A stretch of DNA of 64,000 bases from UBA1181 sp045226255 (GCA_045226255.1 JBGVCG010000016.1:410036-474035); one strand, 5' to 3'; counted from the first letter of the stretch, positions 43,626 through 53,196 are shown. Made by a program: numbers and translations. Notes: a model not told the origin generated them from the letters alone.

Positions 43626-44366
43626 ATGACAGAAGATCTTTTGAAGAGACGATCCATCCGCAAGTTCAAGGAGAGCGACGTGCCGGACAACCTGCTCAAT
43701 GAGTTGTTCACCGCCGCATTCCAGTCCTCGACGACGGGTAATATGCAGTTGTACAGTGTCATCGTGACACGTGACAAGAAAAAGAAGGAAGAACTGGCAC
43801 CCGCCCACTTCAACCAACCCGCCTATGCGAATGCACCTATCATCCTGACCTTCTGTGCGGACTTCAACCGATTCAACAAATGGTGCGAACAAAGGAATGC
43901 CACACCGGGATATGGCAATGCGGAATCTCTCATCTGCGCTATCCTCGACACCACCATAGCCGCCCAAACATTCTGCGTGGCGGCGGAGAGGAAGGGACTA
44001 GGCATTTGCTACCTAGGCACAACCACCTACAACCCTGACCAAATCGCAAAGGTGCTAGACCTCCCCAAATTGGTGGTTCCTATCGTGACGCTCTCCGTTG
44101 GCTACCCGGACGAAAACCCTCCCGTATCGGACAGACTACCACTCGAAGGAATCGTACACCACGAAACATACAAAGACTATACGCCTGCGACAATCGACAA
44201 ACTGTTTCAACAGAAAGAGGCACTGCAGGAAAACAAAAACTTCGTGAAGGAAAACGGCAAAGAAAACCTCGCGCAAGTCTTCACGGACGTACGATATACG
44301 AAGAAAGACATGGAATTCTTCTCCCAAAAGTTAAAAGACTTCATCCGGGAGCAGGGATTTAGGTGA
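43626..44366 (+). CDS. Nitroreductase-family NAD(P)H oxidoreductase
   Basis: 246 residues. Starts with the flavin-binding LLKRRSIRKFKESDVPDNLL. AQTFCVAAERKGLGICYLG near 120 and VVPIVTLSVGYPDENPPVSD near 158 are typical of the FMN-dependent NfsA/FRP branch. The C-terminal ~50 residues are helical. It reduces nitro groups, quinones or flavins with NAD(P)H; the natural substrate is unknown. Cytoplasmic, second gene after dsbD. Confidence 0.92.
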   Translation: MTEDLLKRRSIRKFKESDVPDNLLNELFTAAFQSSTTGNMQLYSVIVTRDKKKKEELAPAHFNQPAYANAPIILTFCADFNRFNKWCEQRNATPGYGNAESLICAILDTTIAAQTFCVAAERKGLGICYLGTTTYNPDQIAKVLDLPKLVVPIVTLSVGYPDENPPVSDRLPLEGIVHHETYKDYTPATIDKLFQQKEALQENKNFVKENGKENLAQVFTDVRYTKKDMEFFSQKLKDFIREQGFR

Positions 44367-44368
44367 TT

Positions 44369-44460
44369 TTGAATTATGAATTAAGAATTTTGGGACGTTT
44401 GTTCGACGTAGTCAATTTTAAATTATATGTCATGAATTATGAATTAAAAGTTGGAAATTG
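44369..44460. repeat. GAATTATGAATTAAGAATT-type intergenic repeats
   Basis: Two tracts of ATGAATTA/GAATTAAGAATT words (44373-44389 and 44427-44450) lie between the nitroreductase and HU genes. No gene seen in this gap. Confidence 0.55.
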
Positions 44461-44555
44461 AGAAGAATAATCAAGGCTTTTGCGTAAAAATTTTTTCTTA
44501 TGAAATTTTTTTCGTAATATCGTGACCGAATTATATAAACAAAAAAACAAGGACT

Positions 44556-44831
44556 GTGAATACAAAAGAAATCATAGCAGAAATAAAAGCACGGCTACAA
44601 ATCGATGCTGCGACTTCGGACTCACTATTCAGAGGCTTTGCCGAAGCGCTTAAGAAAGAACTACTTGCCAACAATGTAGTGTCGCTACAAGGATTCGGAT
44701 CGTTCGAGGCAAGACGGAAAGCGGAACGCATCTCCGTCAACCCCACAACGAAAAAGAGAATGCTAATTCCACCGAAACAGTCCATCGCATTCAAACCAAG
44801 CGGCACAATAAAAGAGAAATTTAATCAGTAG
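44556..44831 (+). CDS. HU/IHF-family DNA-binding protein
   Basis: 91 residues starting at GTG 44556; no ATG is available at a sensible place. N-terminal dimerisation helices (NTKEIIAEIKARLQIDAATS), then VVSLQGFGSFEARRKAERIS with the arm sequence NPTTKKRMLIPPKQSIAFKP, where proline intercalates in DNA. It is the simple, soluble HU partner of the large HU-LysM protein that starts 9 bases after its stop. The two form an operon. Confidence 0.92.
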   Translation: MNTKEIIAEIKARLQIDAATSDSLFRGFAEALKKELLANNVVSLQGFGSFEARRKAERISVNPTTKKRMLIPPKQSIAFKPSGTIKEKFNQ

Positions 44832-44840
44832 TCCTATATC

Positions 44841-46925
44841 ATGAACAACAAAGTCACACTACAAGATTTAGCGGATCAATTGTCTGCGATATCCGGACAA
44901 TCCAAAAAACTTTCCGAAGGTTTTCTACGAGCACTCACCGAGATTGTGGAGGATGCACTCGCCAAAGACGGTATCGCCAAAGTAAAAGGTATCGGCACAT
45001 TCAAGATTGTCGCCATCGAAGAAAGGAAAAGTGTTAGCGTGACAGACGGCAGCGCTGTAATCATCCCTGCCCATAAGAAAATCACATTCACGCCAGAGAA
45101 AGAGCTCAAGGAGGCTGTAAACAAGCCTTACGAAGACCTGGAAACCTACGTGCTCCCAAGCGATGGACCCGTAGATGGCCCTTTCATCGACGAAGATGAT
45201 GACGAAGGAGATGGTGAGGATTTGACCTCCTCAACGGACTACACCAATATCAACCCTGTGGATACTAATGCAGGAGCAGGATCCGCCAGCGTTAGCAATA
45301 TCACCACAAACACAAGCGAATCAACCGTGGCGCAGACCCCGGCTCCAACCATAGAGACTCCACAGACCTCCCAGCCTGTGTCTACCCCGAGCCCGACAGA
45401 GCCTATCACGCCTACGAACAACTACGCTTCAACCACAAACGCATATACGACTCCTAGCTCGGGCGCCCCGGCTGTTGAGCCAAGCATAACGACTAATAAC
45501 ACAACGGAATCGGCGAGTGTACAATCCCCTATTCAGGAGACTACCACCCCACCCGTGTACGAGCCTACGCCATCACCGGAGCCGACAATCACGAACACCA
45601 CCACCCCTACGCCAGAGGCTACGATAGTTCAACAACCAGTGGCGGAGACATGTGCCCCTGTCGGACCAACACCTACCGAGGAGATCCAACAAACTGCGGA
45701 AAACACCATTCCTAGCGAAAACACGCAACCGACAACCGCATACACTGCTCCTGGCGAAAGCTCGCAGCAGACAACGGCATACACTACCCCTAGCGAAGGT
45801 ACACAGCAGACAACCGCATACACTACCCCTAGCGAAGGTACGCAACAGACAACGGCATACACTACCCCTGGCGAAGGTACGCAACAGACAACCGCAAACA
45901 CTGCTCCTGTCGAAAGCTCGCAGCAGACAACGGCATATACTACCCCTGGCGAAGGTACGCAACCGACAACCGCAAACACTGCTCCTAGCGAAAGTACGAC
46001 AAAGGAGGCAGAACCAATCACTACCCAAAATCCTCAGGGGACGGTAGAACAACCGACTCAGTCAGAGGTAAAGGAGGAAACGGTTCAAGACGCTGCAACG
46101 ACCAACAATGAGGCAGATGCGACTGCGGAGAAACAAGCGGAAACAACCGCAAACGCTACAGCAAGCGAACCTACGGCACAATCAACCGATGCGACGCAAC
46201 CTGCGGCACAGGCTGAGCAAACACAACCTGCGGCGGCAATTGTTAATGAACATAGCGGGAAGCACAAGCACCACAAAAAGAAGAAGAAAGAACGCAACAA
46301 GAGCCTATTAGCGATCATCATCATATTAGCACTGCTGATCATAGCGTGCCTGATCTATGCGCTTCGAAGCGACAAGGGATTCGCCAACGGCATAAACGAT
46401 CTCAAAGGAAAAATCACAAGCATCTTCAACAAGAACGAAGCTGCGGTGGCAGTTAAGGACAGCGTCGCTAAGGCAGACAGTATTTCCAAAGAGCAAGCCG
46501 AGGTGGATGAGTTCTTCGAAGAAAAGACGGAGGACATGTACGAGGCGGCACAAGCCGACCAGGAATTCCCAACAGAAGTTGTGGAAGAACAGAATTGGGA
46601 TTGGTTCGAAGAGGGAGTGAAGAAGTTCATCAAAAAAGAATACCCGAAACTCAACTTCGAAGTCAAGGGAGAACCATCCTATGACACCATACGCAGAGGA
46701 CAGACCCTCACCTCCATGTCTCGCAAATATTACAATGGAGTGAAAGACTTCTGGGTTTACATCTACCTCTACAACAAAGATGTGATCCGCCGTCCAGACG
46801 ACGTGTCGGTCGGCACACCGATCAAGATTCCGCAGTTGGACGAGACCGTCATTGATCCAAGCTCATACGAGAGCATCAATGCGGCGAAAGATGTCAAAGA
46901 AAGTTACTTAAGGCTATTCAACTAA
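44841..46925 (+). CDS. Membrane-spanning protein with N-terminal HU domain and C-terminal LysM
   Basis: 694 residues. The N-terminal HU-like domain (about 1-90) includes LSEGFLRALTEIVEDALAKD and VKGIGTFKIVAIEERKS. A Thr/Pro/Ser-rich region (about 110-470) holds eight 13-residue repeats of the AYTTPSEGTQQTT type. A basic stretch HKHHKKKKKERNK precedes one transmembrane helix (about 488-508), and a LysM domain ends the protein (RRGQTLTSMSRKYYNGV, about 615-675). By the positive-inside rule the HU part is cytoplasmic and LysM periplasmic, so the protein could link the nucleoid to peptidoglycan. That role is inferred. Coupled to the small HU gene. Confidence 0.88.
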   Translation: MNNKVTLQDLADQLSAISGQSKKLSEGFLRALTEIVEDALAKDGIAKVKGIGTFKIVAIEERKSVSVTDGSAVIIPAHKKITFTPEKELKEAVNKPYEDLETYVLPSDGPVDGPFIDEDDDEGDGEDLTSSTDYTNINPVDTNAGAGSASVSNITTNTSESTVAQTPAPTIETPQTSQPVSTPSPTEPITPTNNYASTTNAYTTPSSGAPAVEPSITTNNTTESASVQSPIQETTTPPVYEPTPSPEPTITNTTTPTPEATIVQQPVAETCAPVGPTPTEEIQQTAENTIPSENTQPTTAYTAPGESSQQTTAYTTPSEGTQQTTAYTTPSEGTQQTTAYTTPGEGTQQTTANTAPVESSQQTTAYTTPGEGTQPTTANTAPSESTTKEAEPITTQNPQGTVEQPTQSEVKEETVQDAATTNNEADATAEKQAETTANATASEPTAQSTDATQPAAQAEQTQPAAAIVNEHSGKHKHHKKKKKERNKSLLAIIIILALLIIACLIYALRSDKGFANGINDLKGKITSIFNKNEAAVAVKDSVAKADSISKEQAEVDEFFEEKTEDMYEAAQADQEFPTEVVEEQNWDWFEEGVKKFIKKEYPKLNFEVKGEPSYDTIRRGQTLTSMSRKYYNGVKDFWVYIYLYNKDVIRRPDDVSVGTPIKIPQLDETVIDPSSYESINAAKDVKESYLRLFN
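45699..46010 (+). repeat. 39-base tandem repeat in the HU-LysM gene
   Basis: Eight in-frame units of 39 bases (about 45699, 45738, 45777 and so on to 46010). Units three and four are nearly identical, the outer ones diverged. Copy number is likely to vary between strains. Confidence 0.9.
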
Positions 46926-46942
46926 GAAAGACAACAAACGGA

Positions 46943-46978
46943 AGAGCCACTTGGAAATTTTTTCAGGTGGCTCTTTTC
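46943..46978 (+). terminator. Terminator of the HU/HU-LysM operon
   Basis: AGAGCCAC (46943-46950) pairs with GTGGCTCT (46967-46974), followed by TTTT. Confidence 0.8.
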
Positions 46979-47135
46979 ATGCAGATAGGCAAAAAAGTTA
47001 AAGCAATTTAAAAAAATTATAATTGTTATTAAACGGAGGAAAAGATAGGCTATAATTTTGTACATTTGCGTATCAGTATGTGTAAGTGAATAAAAAAGTT
47101 TAACGAGAAAATATAAATATTAAAAACATAATAAT

Positions 47136-48131
47136 ATGAATCAGTCAATAGACTTCAAAGCTCTGGACGCGAAGATCAAGGAGCACAGCGAGTTCGTAGA
47201 CCTTTTGACGATGGGCATGAACAAATCCATCGTAGGACAAAAGCACTTAGTGGAATCATTACTCATCGGACTATTGGCCGACGGTCACGTCCTGTTGGAA
47301 GGCGTACCGGGATTGGCGAAGACATTAGCCATCAAGACATTGGGCAAACTGATCGATGCGAAATACAACAGAATCCAGTTCACGCCAGACCTATTGCCGG
47401 CCGACGTGATCGGTACCATGATCTACAGCCAGAAAACAGAGGAATTCAGCATAAAGAAGGGTCCTGTTTTCGCCAACCTCGTCTTAGCCGATGAGATCAA
47501 CCGTGCGCCTGCGAAAGTGCAGAGTGCCTTGTTGGAGGCCATGCAGGAGAGACAGGTAACCATCGGAGAAGAGACCTTCAAGTTGCCATCCCCATTCCTC
47601 GTGTTAGCCACCCAGAACCCAATCGAGCAAGAAGGAACCTACCCATTGCCAGAGGCACAGTTGGACCGTTTCATGCTGAAGGTACACATCACCTATCCGA
47701 AGCCAAAAGAGGAGATGGAGATCATCAAACAAAACATACAGAAGGAAGAGGTGAAAATCACCCCAGTCCTGAAACCAGAAGACATCATCAAGGCAAGAAA
47801 GGTTGTTCAAGAAGTCTACGTGGATGAAAAAATCGAGAGATACATCGTGGACATCGTTCAAGCCACACGATTCCCGAAAGAAAAGAATCTGGGTCATCTA
47901 CAAGACATGATCTCCTTCGGAGGATCCCCACGTGCTTCCATCAATCTTGCATTGGCGGCCCGCACATATGCGTTCTTGATGAAGAGAGGCTATGTCATCC
48001 CTGAGGACGTGAGAGCCATCGCACACGACGTGTTAAGACATCGTATCGGATTGAGTTACGAGGCGGAGGCCAACAACGTGACCAGCGAAGACATCGTCAG
48101 CGAAATCATCAACGCGGTAGAGGTACCGTGA
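47136..48131 (+). CDS. moxR: MoxR-family AAA+ ATPase of the bat operon
   Basis: 331 residues. Walker A is GVPGLAKTLAIKTLG near 48, Walker B LVLADEINRAPAKVQSAL near 112, sensor 1 VLATQNPIEQEGTYPLPEAQ near 155. The C-terminal helical lid follows. MoxR ATPases act as chaperones for the von Willebrand-domain proteins encoded beside them. First gene of the eight-gene bat operon. A TACATTTG box at 47061-47068 may be its -7 element. Confidence 0.95.
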   Translation: MNQSIDFKALDAKIKEHSEFVDLLTMGMNKSIVGQKHLVESLLIGLLADGHVLLEGVPGLAKTLAIKTLGKLIDAKYNRIQFTPDLLPADVIGTMIYSQKTEEFSIKKGPVFANLVLADEINRAPAKVQSALLEAMQERQVTIGEETFKLPSPFLVLATQNPIEQEGTYPLPEAQLDRFMLKVHITYPKPKEEMEIIKQNIQKEEVKITPVLKPEDIIKARKVVQEVYVDEKIERYIVDIVQATRFPKEKNLGHLQDMISFGGSPRASINLALAARTYAFLMKRGYVIPEDVRAIAHDVLRHRIGLSYEAEANNVTSEDIVSEIINAVEVP

Positions 48132-48162
48132 TCAAAGAAGGAACAGCTGAATTCAAACTGAG

Positions 48163-49032
48163 ATGCAAGACACTAACGAAATAATAAAGAAGGTCCGTAA
48201 GATCGAGATCAAGACCAAAGGCCTTTCGCGGAACATCTTCGCCGGAGAGTACCACACGGCCTTCAAGGGTCGCGGTATGACCTTCGCCGAGGTGCGCGAA
48301 TACCAATACGGCGATGACATCCGTAACATCGACTGGAACGTGACGGCTCGCTTCAACAAGCCATTCGTCAAGGTGTTCGAGGAAGAGAGGGAGATGACCA
48401 TGATGCTCCTTGTCGACGTGTCTGCCAGCGGAGACTTCGGTACGCAAGTGCAGAAGAAGAGAGAGATGATGGCGGAAATAGCCGCCACCATAGCCTTCTC
48501 CGCCATCCAAAACAACGATAAGATCGGTGTCATACTCTTCTCCGACAAAATAGAGAAGTTCATTTCCCCGCAAAAGGGAAAGAAACACGTGTTGTACATC
48601 ATCCGCGAACTGCTCGGATTCGAGCCGGAAAGCAAGAAGACCAATGTCGAGGACGCACTCGTGTACCTCACCAACGTCATCAAGAAAAGATGCACCGCCT
48701 TCGTCATTTCCGACTTCATCGACAAGGACTTCCGCCAATCACTGACCATCGCCAACAGAAAACACGACATCGTGGCAATGCAGATCTACGACAAACGTGA
48801 GTCGGAGTTGCCTTCCGTCGGACTGATCAAGGTGAAGGACGCGGAGACGGGCGAGGGCATGTGGATAGACACGTCCAGCGCAAAGACGAGGAACATTTAC
48901 CACGCCAACTGGAGGAAGCGTCAGGAGAATATCCGCCAGACATTCTCCCACTGCGGAGTGGACTTCACCTCCATCTCCACCGACGAAGACTACGTGAAGG
49001 CGTTAATGAAACTCTTCCAACAACGTATGTAA
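48163..49032 (+). CDS. DUF58 protein of the bat operon
   Basis: 289 residues. The DUF58 signature is FAGEYHTAFKGRGMTFAEVR followed by YGDDIRNIDWNVTAR (about 24-65). A von Willebrand A-like fold follows with MLLVDVSASGDFGT near 86. No membrane segment seen. Proteins of this type always sit between moxR and batA in these operons. 31 bases separate it from moxR, 13 from the next gene. Confidence 0.92.
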   Translation: MQDTNEIIKKVRKIEIKTKGLSRNIFAGEYHTAFKGRGMTFAEVREYQYGDDIRNIDWNVTARFNKPFVKVFEEEREMTMMLLVDVSASGDFGTQVQKKREMMAEIAATIAFSAIQNNDKIGVILFSDKIEKFISPQKGKKHVLYIIRELLGFEPESKKTNVEDALVYLTNVIKKRCTAFVISDFIDKDFRQSLTIANRKHDIVAMQIYDKRESELPSVGLIKVKDAETGEGMWIDTSSAKTRNIYHANWRKRQENIRQTFSHCGVDFTSISTDEDYVKALMKLFQQRM

Positions 49033-49045
49033 AAGAACATCAGAG

Positions 49046-50056
49046 ATGAAAAGACTGAAATACATCATCGGATTACTACTCATGGCGGCGACAACCGCAT
49101 CGGCGGCTCCTATAACCGTGAAAGCGACGATGGACTCCACCACCCTGCTCATCGGAGAGCAAAGGATCATCCATCTGGAAGTGGAGCAACCCAAAATCGT
49201 CAGACTGCATTTCCCTGATTTCACAGAAAATAACCTTTTGGCAGGCGGCGTAGAAGTACTCCGCTCTTCCAGAAAAGACACAACGGTGATCAAGGGAGGG
49301 AACTTGCGGATCAAGGAGGACCTCATCGTCACCGCCTTCGATACGGGTCGATATGAATTACCGCCCTTCAAATTCGAGACGCACGAACCAGGATACTCAT
49401 CCGAATACTTGACGGAAAAAATCATCGTGGATGTGGTCACCATCGAGGAAGACTTCACCAAAGCGAAGCTCAAAGGCAACCACGACATCTACCGTCCAGG
49501 GTTCAACTTCACACGAATATTCCATTACCTTTCGTTCGTGCCACTCTTCGCTGGCATACCCTTCATATTCATCGTGAGCGTCCTATTCTTCACTAGAAGG
49601 AAGAAACAGACAATCATCACCTTCGACACGATAGATAGACGAACGCCGCAAGAGCTCGCCCTTTCATCGCTCAAGGATATCAAGGAAGAGAAGATTTGGG
49701 AGAAGGGACAAGACAAGAAATACTACACGCAGATTACCGATACCCTGCGTAACTACTTCTTGGAGAGATTCCAGATCAGCGCCTTCGAGATGACTTCCAA
49801 CCAAATCATCGAGGAACTACGGGAAAATGAGGACGCGAAACTTGTCGAGGACAAGATCAACCAAGTTTTCAAACTCTCCGACATGGTCAAGTTCGCCAAA
49901 TATCAACCTTCCAAGGAGGAGAACGAAATGAGCATCGTCAATGCGATGTTCATCGTACAGCAGACCGCACAGACCGTCCAAGAGGAACAGGAAGGTTCAG
50001 ACACCCAGCAGTTAGAGAAAACAAATGACGATGGGAAACCATTTACGTTATCCTAA
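49046..50056 (+). CDS. Unnamed Bat-operon membrane protein
   Basis: 336 residues. A signal peptide (LKYIIGLLLMAATTASAA, cleavage near residue 20) leads to a periplasmic beta domain like that in BatD (about 20-150). One transmembrane helix follows (FVPLFAGIPFIFIVSVLFFT, about 168-187), then a cytoplasmic helical tail with YYTQITDTLRNYFLERFQIS near 225. The same tail type occurs in BatD's end and in DUF4381 proteins. Probably a membrane partner of the BatA/BatB complex. Confidence 0.8.
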   Translation: MKRLKYIIGLLLMAATTASAAPITVKATMDSTTLLIGEQRIIHLEVEQPKIVRLHFPDFTENNLLAGGVEVLRSSRKDTTVIKGGNLRIKEDLIVTAFDTGRYELPPFKFETHEPGYSSEYLTEKIIVDVVTIEEDFTKAKLKGNHDIYRPGFNFTRIFHYLSFVPLFAGIPFIFIVSVLFFTRRKKQTIITFDTIDRRTPQELALSSLKDIKEEKIWEKGQDKKYYTQITDTLRNYFLERFQISAFEMTSNQIIEELRENEDAKLVEDKINQVFKLSDMVKFAKYQPSKEENEMSIVNAMFIVQQTAQTVQEEQEGSDTQQLEKTNDDGKPFTLS

Positions 50057-50070
50057 AAAGAGCTAGCATT

Positions 50071-51054
50071 ATGACAATCACATACGCACAACCAGACTAT
50101 TTTTACCTACTGCTACTTTTGATACCAATCGTGGCATGGTATATCTGGAAGAACGGCAAAACCATTCCTAGCATGCGTATTTCCACCACGTCCACATTCA
50201 AGGGAATACGCAAGAGCTATAAGACATACCTGATGCATCTTCCTTTCATACTCAGGATGTTAGCCATCGTTGCGATCATCTTCGCATTGGCGAGGCCACA
50301 GTCTTCCGACAACCTCTCCAACAAGAATGTGGAGGGTATCAACATCGTGATGGCATTGGATATCTCCGAGAGTATGCGGGCCGAAGACCTGAAACCGACA
50401 AGGTTGGACGCCGCCAAGAAAATCGGTGCGGAGTTCATCATGAATAGACCGAACGACAACATCGGCTTGGTCGTATTCGCCGGTGAAAGCTTCACCCAAA
50501 GCCCGCTCACCACAGACAAGACCGCACTGGTCAGCCTGCTGAACAACGTGAGCGACGACATGGTGGAGGACAAAGGAACTGCCATCGGACTGGGTATCGC
50601 CAATGCGGTCAACAGAATCAAAGACGTGGACGCACCTTCCAAGATCATCATCCTGCTGACCGACGGTTCCAACAACCGTGGAGAAATCGACCCGCTGACA
50701 GCAGCCGACCTCGCGGCGACCTTCAAAATAAAGGTCTACACCATCGGCGTCGGAACCAATGCGCCGCAAGCCCCTATCCGAATCAACGGACAAAAGCTGA
50801 TGATGCCTGTGGATATCGACGAAACAACGCTGAAGAACATAGCGAACAAAACAGGTGGAAGATATTACAGGGCAACCAACAACGAGTCTCTGAAATCCAT
50901 CTACGCCGAGATAGACCAGTTGGAAAAGACAAAAATACAAGTGACGGAATATTGTAAAAAGAGCGAGGAATACTTGCCTTGGGCAATCGCCGCACTGATC
51001 TTGTTCATTCTTGAGATAGTGCTCCGCAAAACATTGTTACGCCACATACCATAA
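50071..51054 (+). CDS. batA: BatA, von Willebrand A membrane protein
   Basis: 327 residues. An N-terminal hydrophobic segment (YFYLLLLLIPIVAWYIW), a second helix near 60, a VWA domain (about 85-290) with MIDAS motif MALDISESM near 95 and a C-terminal helix (about 305-322). The metal site DxSxS is intact. BatA and BatB form membrane complexes thought to support oxygen and stress tolerance in Bacteroides; the mechanism is not known. 14 bases behind the previous gene. Confidence 0.93.
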   Translation: MTITYAQPDYFYLLLLLIPIVAWYIWKNGKTIPSMRISTTSTFKGIRKSYKTYLMHLPFILRMLAIVAIIFALARPQSSDNLSNKNVEGINIVMALDISESMRAEDLKPTRLDAAKKIGAEFIMNRPNDNIGLVVFAGESFTQSPLTTDKTALVSLLNNVSDDMVEDKGTAIGLGIANAVNRIKDVDAPSKIIILLTDGSNNRGEIDPLTAADLAATFKIKVYTIGVGTNAPQAPIRINGQKLMMPVDIDETTLKNIANKTGGRYYRATNNESLKSIYAEIDQLEKTKIQVTEYCKKSEEYLPWAIAALILFILEIVLRKTLLRHIP

Positions 51055-51069
51055 AAAGGAGGAAGAGAG

Positions 51070-52095
51070 ATGCTATTCAAATTCGCAAACCCAGATATTC
51101 TATTGCTGCTGTTCATCGTGCCTGCCTTCATCATAGGCTTTATCGTCACGAGAATACTGCGGACAAAAAACATAAAGAAATTCGGAGAATCCAACCTGAT
51201 GAAGGACCTGATGCCAGGCGCCTCCAGTGGAAAGGAGATCATCAAATTCTGCCTGATGATGCTCGCCTTGGTGGCCCTCATCATCTGCGTGGCACGCCCT
51301 CAGTTCGGTTCGAAACTGCAGAACGTGAAGAAGAAAGGGGTCGAGGTGATGGTCGCATTGGACATCTCCAACTCCATGTTGGCGGAAGACATCAAACCGA
51401 ACAGATTGGAACGTTCCAAAAACATGCTATACCAAATATTGGATGGGTTAGACAATGACAAAATCGGTGTCGTAGTGTTCGCGGGAACCGCCTTCACGCA
51501 ACTCCCTATCACGACAGACTACCAATCGTCAAGGATGTTCATCTCCTCCATCACCCCCAAACTGATTGACATGCAAGGAACCGCCATTGGCGGCGCACTG
51601 GAGAAAGCTTGCACCGCATTCTCTGAAGAGACCGAAAACGGAAAATCAATCATTGTCATCACTGATGGTGAAAACCACGAGGACGATGCGGAAGCCGCAG
51701 CCAAGAAAGCGGCGGAGAATGGCATACAGGTGAACGTGGTAGGAATCGGTTCCGTCAATGGTGCACCCGTACCTATCGAGGGCACGAACGACTACATCCG
51801 TGACCAGGCGGGCAACTACATCAGCTCCGCCCTCAACGAAACCATGTGCATGAAAATAGCGAAGGCAGGCAATGGCATCTATGTGCGGGCAGACAACTCC
51901 AACAATGCGCTGAAAGTCATTCAGGAGGAGATAAATAAAATATCCAAACATGAGGTGGACGTCAAAGTATACTCCGAATACGAAGAGCAATACCCGACCT
52001 TCGCATGGATCGCACTGATCATCCTCGTCGCAGAGATCTTCATCATGGAAAAGAAGAACAAACTATTCAGGAACTTCAAATTATTCAACAAATAA
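51070..52095 (+). CDS. batB: BatB, von Willebrand A membrane protein
   Basis: 341 residues, a paralogue of BatA. Helices near 6-26 and 57-75, VWA domain with MIDAS motif VALDISNSMLAEDIKPNRLE near 94, TDGENHEDDAE near 198, and a C-terminal helix (WIALIILVAEIFIM). 15 bases after batA. The BatA/BatB pair probably arose by duplication and acts as a heteromer. Confidence 0.93.
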   Translation: MLFKFANPDILLLLFIVPAFIIGFIVTRILRTKNIKKFGESNLMKDLMPGASSGKEIIKFCLMMLALVALIICVARPQFGSKLQNVKKKGVEVMVALDISNSMLAEDIKPNRLERSKNMLYQILDGLDNDKIGVVVFAGTAFTQLPITTDYQSSRMFISSITPKLIDMQGTAIGGALEKACTAFSEETENGKSIIVITDGENHEDDAEAAAKKAAENGIQVNVVGIGSVNGAPVPIEGTNDYIRDQAGNYISSALNETMCMKIAKAGNGIYVRADNSNNALKVIQEEINKISKHEVDVKVYSEYEEQYPTFAWIALIILVAEIFIMEKKNKLFRNFKLFNK

Positions 52096-52107
52096 TTGTA
52101 GCAGATT

Positions 52108-53058
52108 ATGACTTGGAAAAAATACATATTAATCATTGTAGGCACTATCTTCATAATGATTATATCACTTATAATCAACGTGATATATTTCTCAGATAGC
52201 CCAACCATCCGAGCAAATGACGACATCAAAGAAGGAAATAAATTTTATGGCAAAGCTCAGTATGAAAACGCCCTGAAAGAATACAACAGTGCGCTCTTCA
52301 AAGACTCTCTCTCCTATGGGGCTGAATACAACAAAGCCAGCACATACAACAAAAAGAAAAGATACGATTTGGAGGACTCAACCTACCAGAACGCAGCGCG
52401 CAAATACCAAGTGGTGAATAGATTCTCCCCCTTTGAGAACGACGAATTTCTATCAAAGACATTCCACAACAAGGGTAATTGCAACATGACGCAAGTCACT
52501 CCCTTGGACTCCATCATCATGATTGGCGAAGATCTGAAGAACCAATCCGAACAACCTAATGCTGCCCAAAACGCAGACTACAAGAATCAATACCAGAAGC
52601 TGGCGGGGGATCTGACCCACGTGCAAAAGGCAATCGGCGATTACAAGAATTCATTGCGGGAAGGCCCGAATAATGATAGTACAAGGTTCAACCTCGCCTA
52701 TGCGCAGGAGTGTGAGAAAAGGTTGCTGGACATCCTGAAGGACATCACTCCGCCAAACAACCAGAACCAGCAAAACCAACAGAATCAACAGAACCAGAAC
52801 AAAGATCAACAGAACCAAGACCAACAGGACCAGCAGAACCAACAGGATCAGCAGAACCAGGACCAAAACAGCAAGGAAGATGAGCGCAGGGACACCAACG
52901 AAAAAAATGGTGAGAAAGACCAAAACGCTGAACTTTCCCAAGAGAATGCGGAACAAATCCTGAAGGCGATGGAAAAGGATGAAGAGAACACCTTGAAAAA
53001 GGTTCGCATACAAAGAGACAAGAACCATCAGAGGAAGAGAATCGAGAAAAACTGGTAA
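52108..53058 (+). CDS. batC: BatC, tetratricopeptide protein with Gln/Asn-rich region
   Basis: 316 residues. A transmembrane anchor (YILIIVGTIFIMIISLIINV, about 5-24) is followed by TPR-like repeats (KFYGKAQYENALKEYNSALF near 46; GDYKNSLREGPNNDSTRFNL near 175) and a long Gln/Asn/Asp-rich tract (about 215-255). A short helical end follows (ENAEQILKAMEKDE...KNW) that is typical of BatC. The protein probably scaffolds the Bat complex in the periplasm. 12 bases behind batB. Confidence 0.88.
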   Translation: MTWKKYILIIVGTIFIMIISLIINVIYFSDSPTIRANDDIKEGNKFYGKAQYENALKEYNSALFKDSLSYGAEYNKASTYNKKKRYDLEDSTYQNAARKYQVVNRFSPFENDEFLSKTFHNKGNCNMTQVTPLDSIIMIGEDLKNQSEQPNAAQNADYKNQYQKLAGDLTHVQKAIGDYKNSLREGPNNDSTRFNLAYAQECEKRLLDILKDITPPNNQNQQNQQNQQNQNKDQQNQDQQDQQNQQDQQNQDQNSKEDERRDTNEKNGEKDQNAELSQENAEQILKAMEKDEENTLKKVRIQRDKNHQRKRIEKNW

Positions 53059-53144
53059 TACGGTCCACCATCCGAAAAATGGAAGACGCTCGCTTAGATG
53101 CAAATACGTCAAACATAAATCGGGGAATGGAATGATAAAAAAAC

Positions 53145-53175
53145 ATTGAGAATAAGCGGTAATTTAGTACCTTTG
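53145..53175 (+). promoter_or_regulatory. Internal promoter in the bat operon, before batD
   Basis: ATTG (53145-53148) and TACCTTTG (53168-53175) with a 19-base spacer sit in the 138-base gap between batC and batD. This is the only large gap in the operon. Confidence 0.75.
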
Positions 53176-53196
53176 CAGGTGCAAACAGAATAGGAT

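Noticed and set aside
45699..46010. CRISPR array
   Set aside because: The repeats are contiguous, without unique spacers, and lie in frame within a coding region.
45573..46052. Cys/Arg/Ser-rich minus-strand frames over the HU-LysM repeats
   Set aside because: Produced by the 39-base tandem repeat; the plus-strand frame is continuous with HU and LysM domains.
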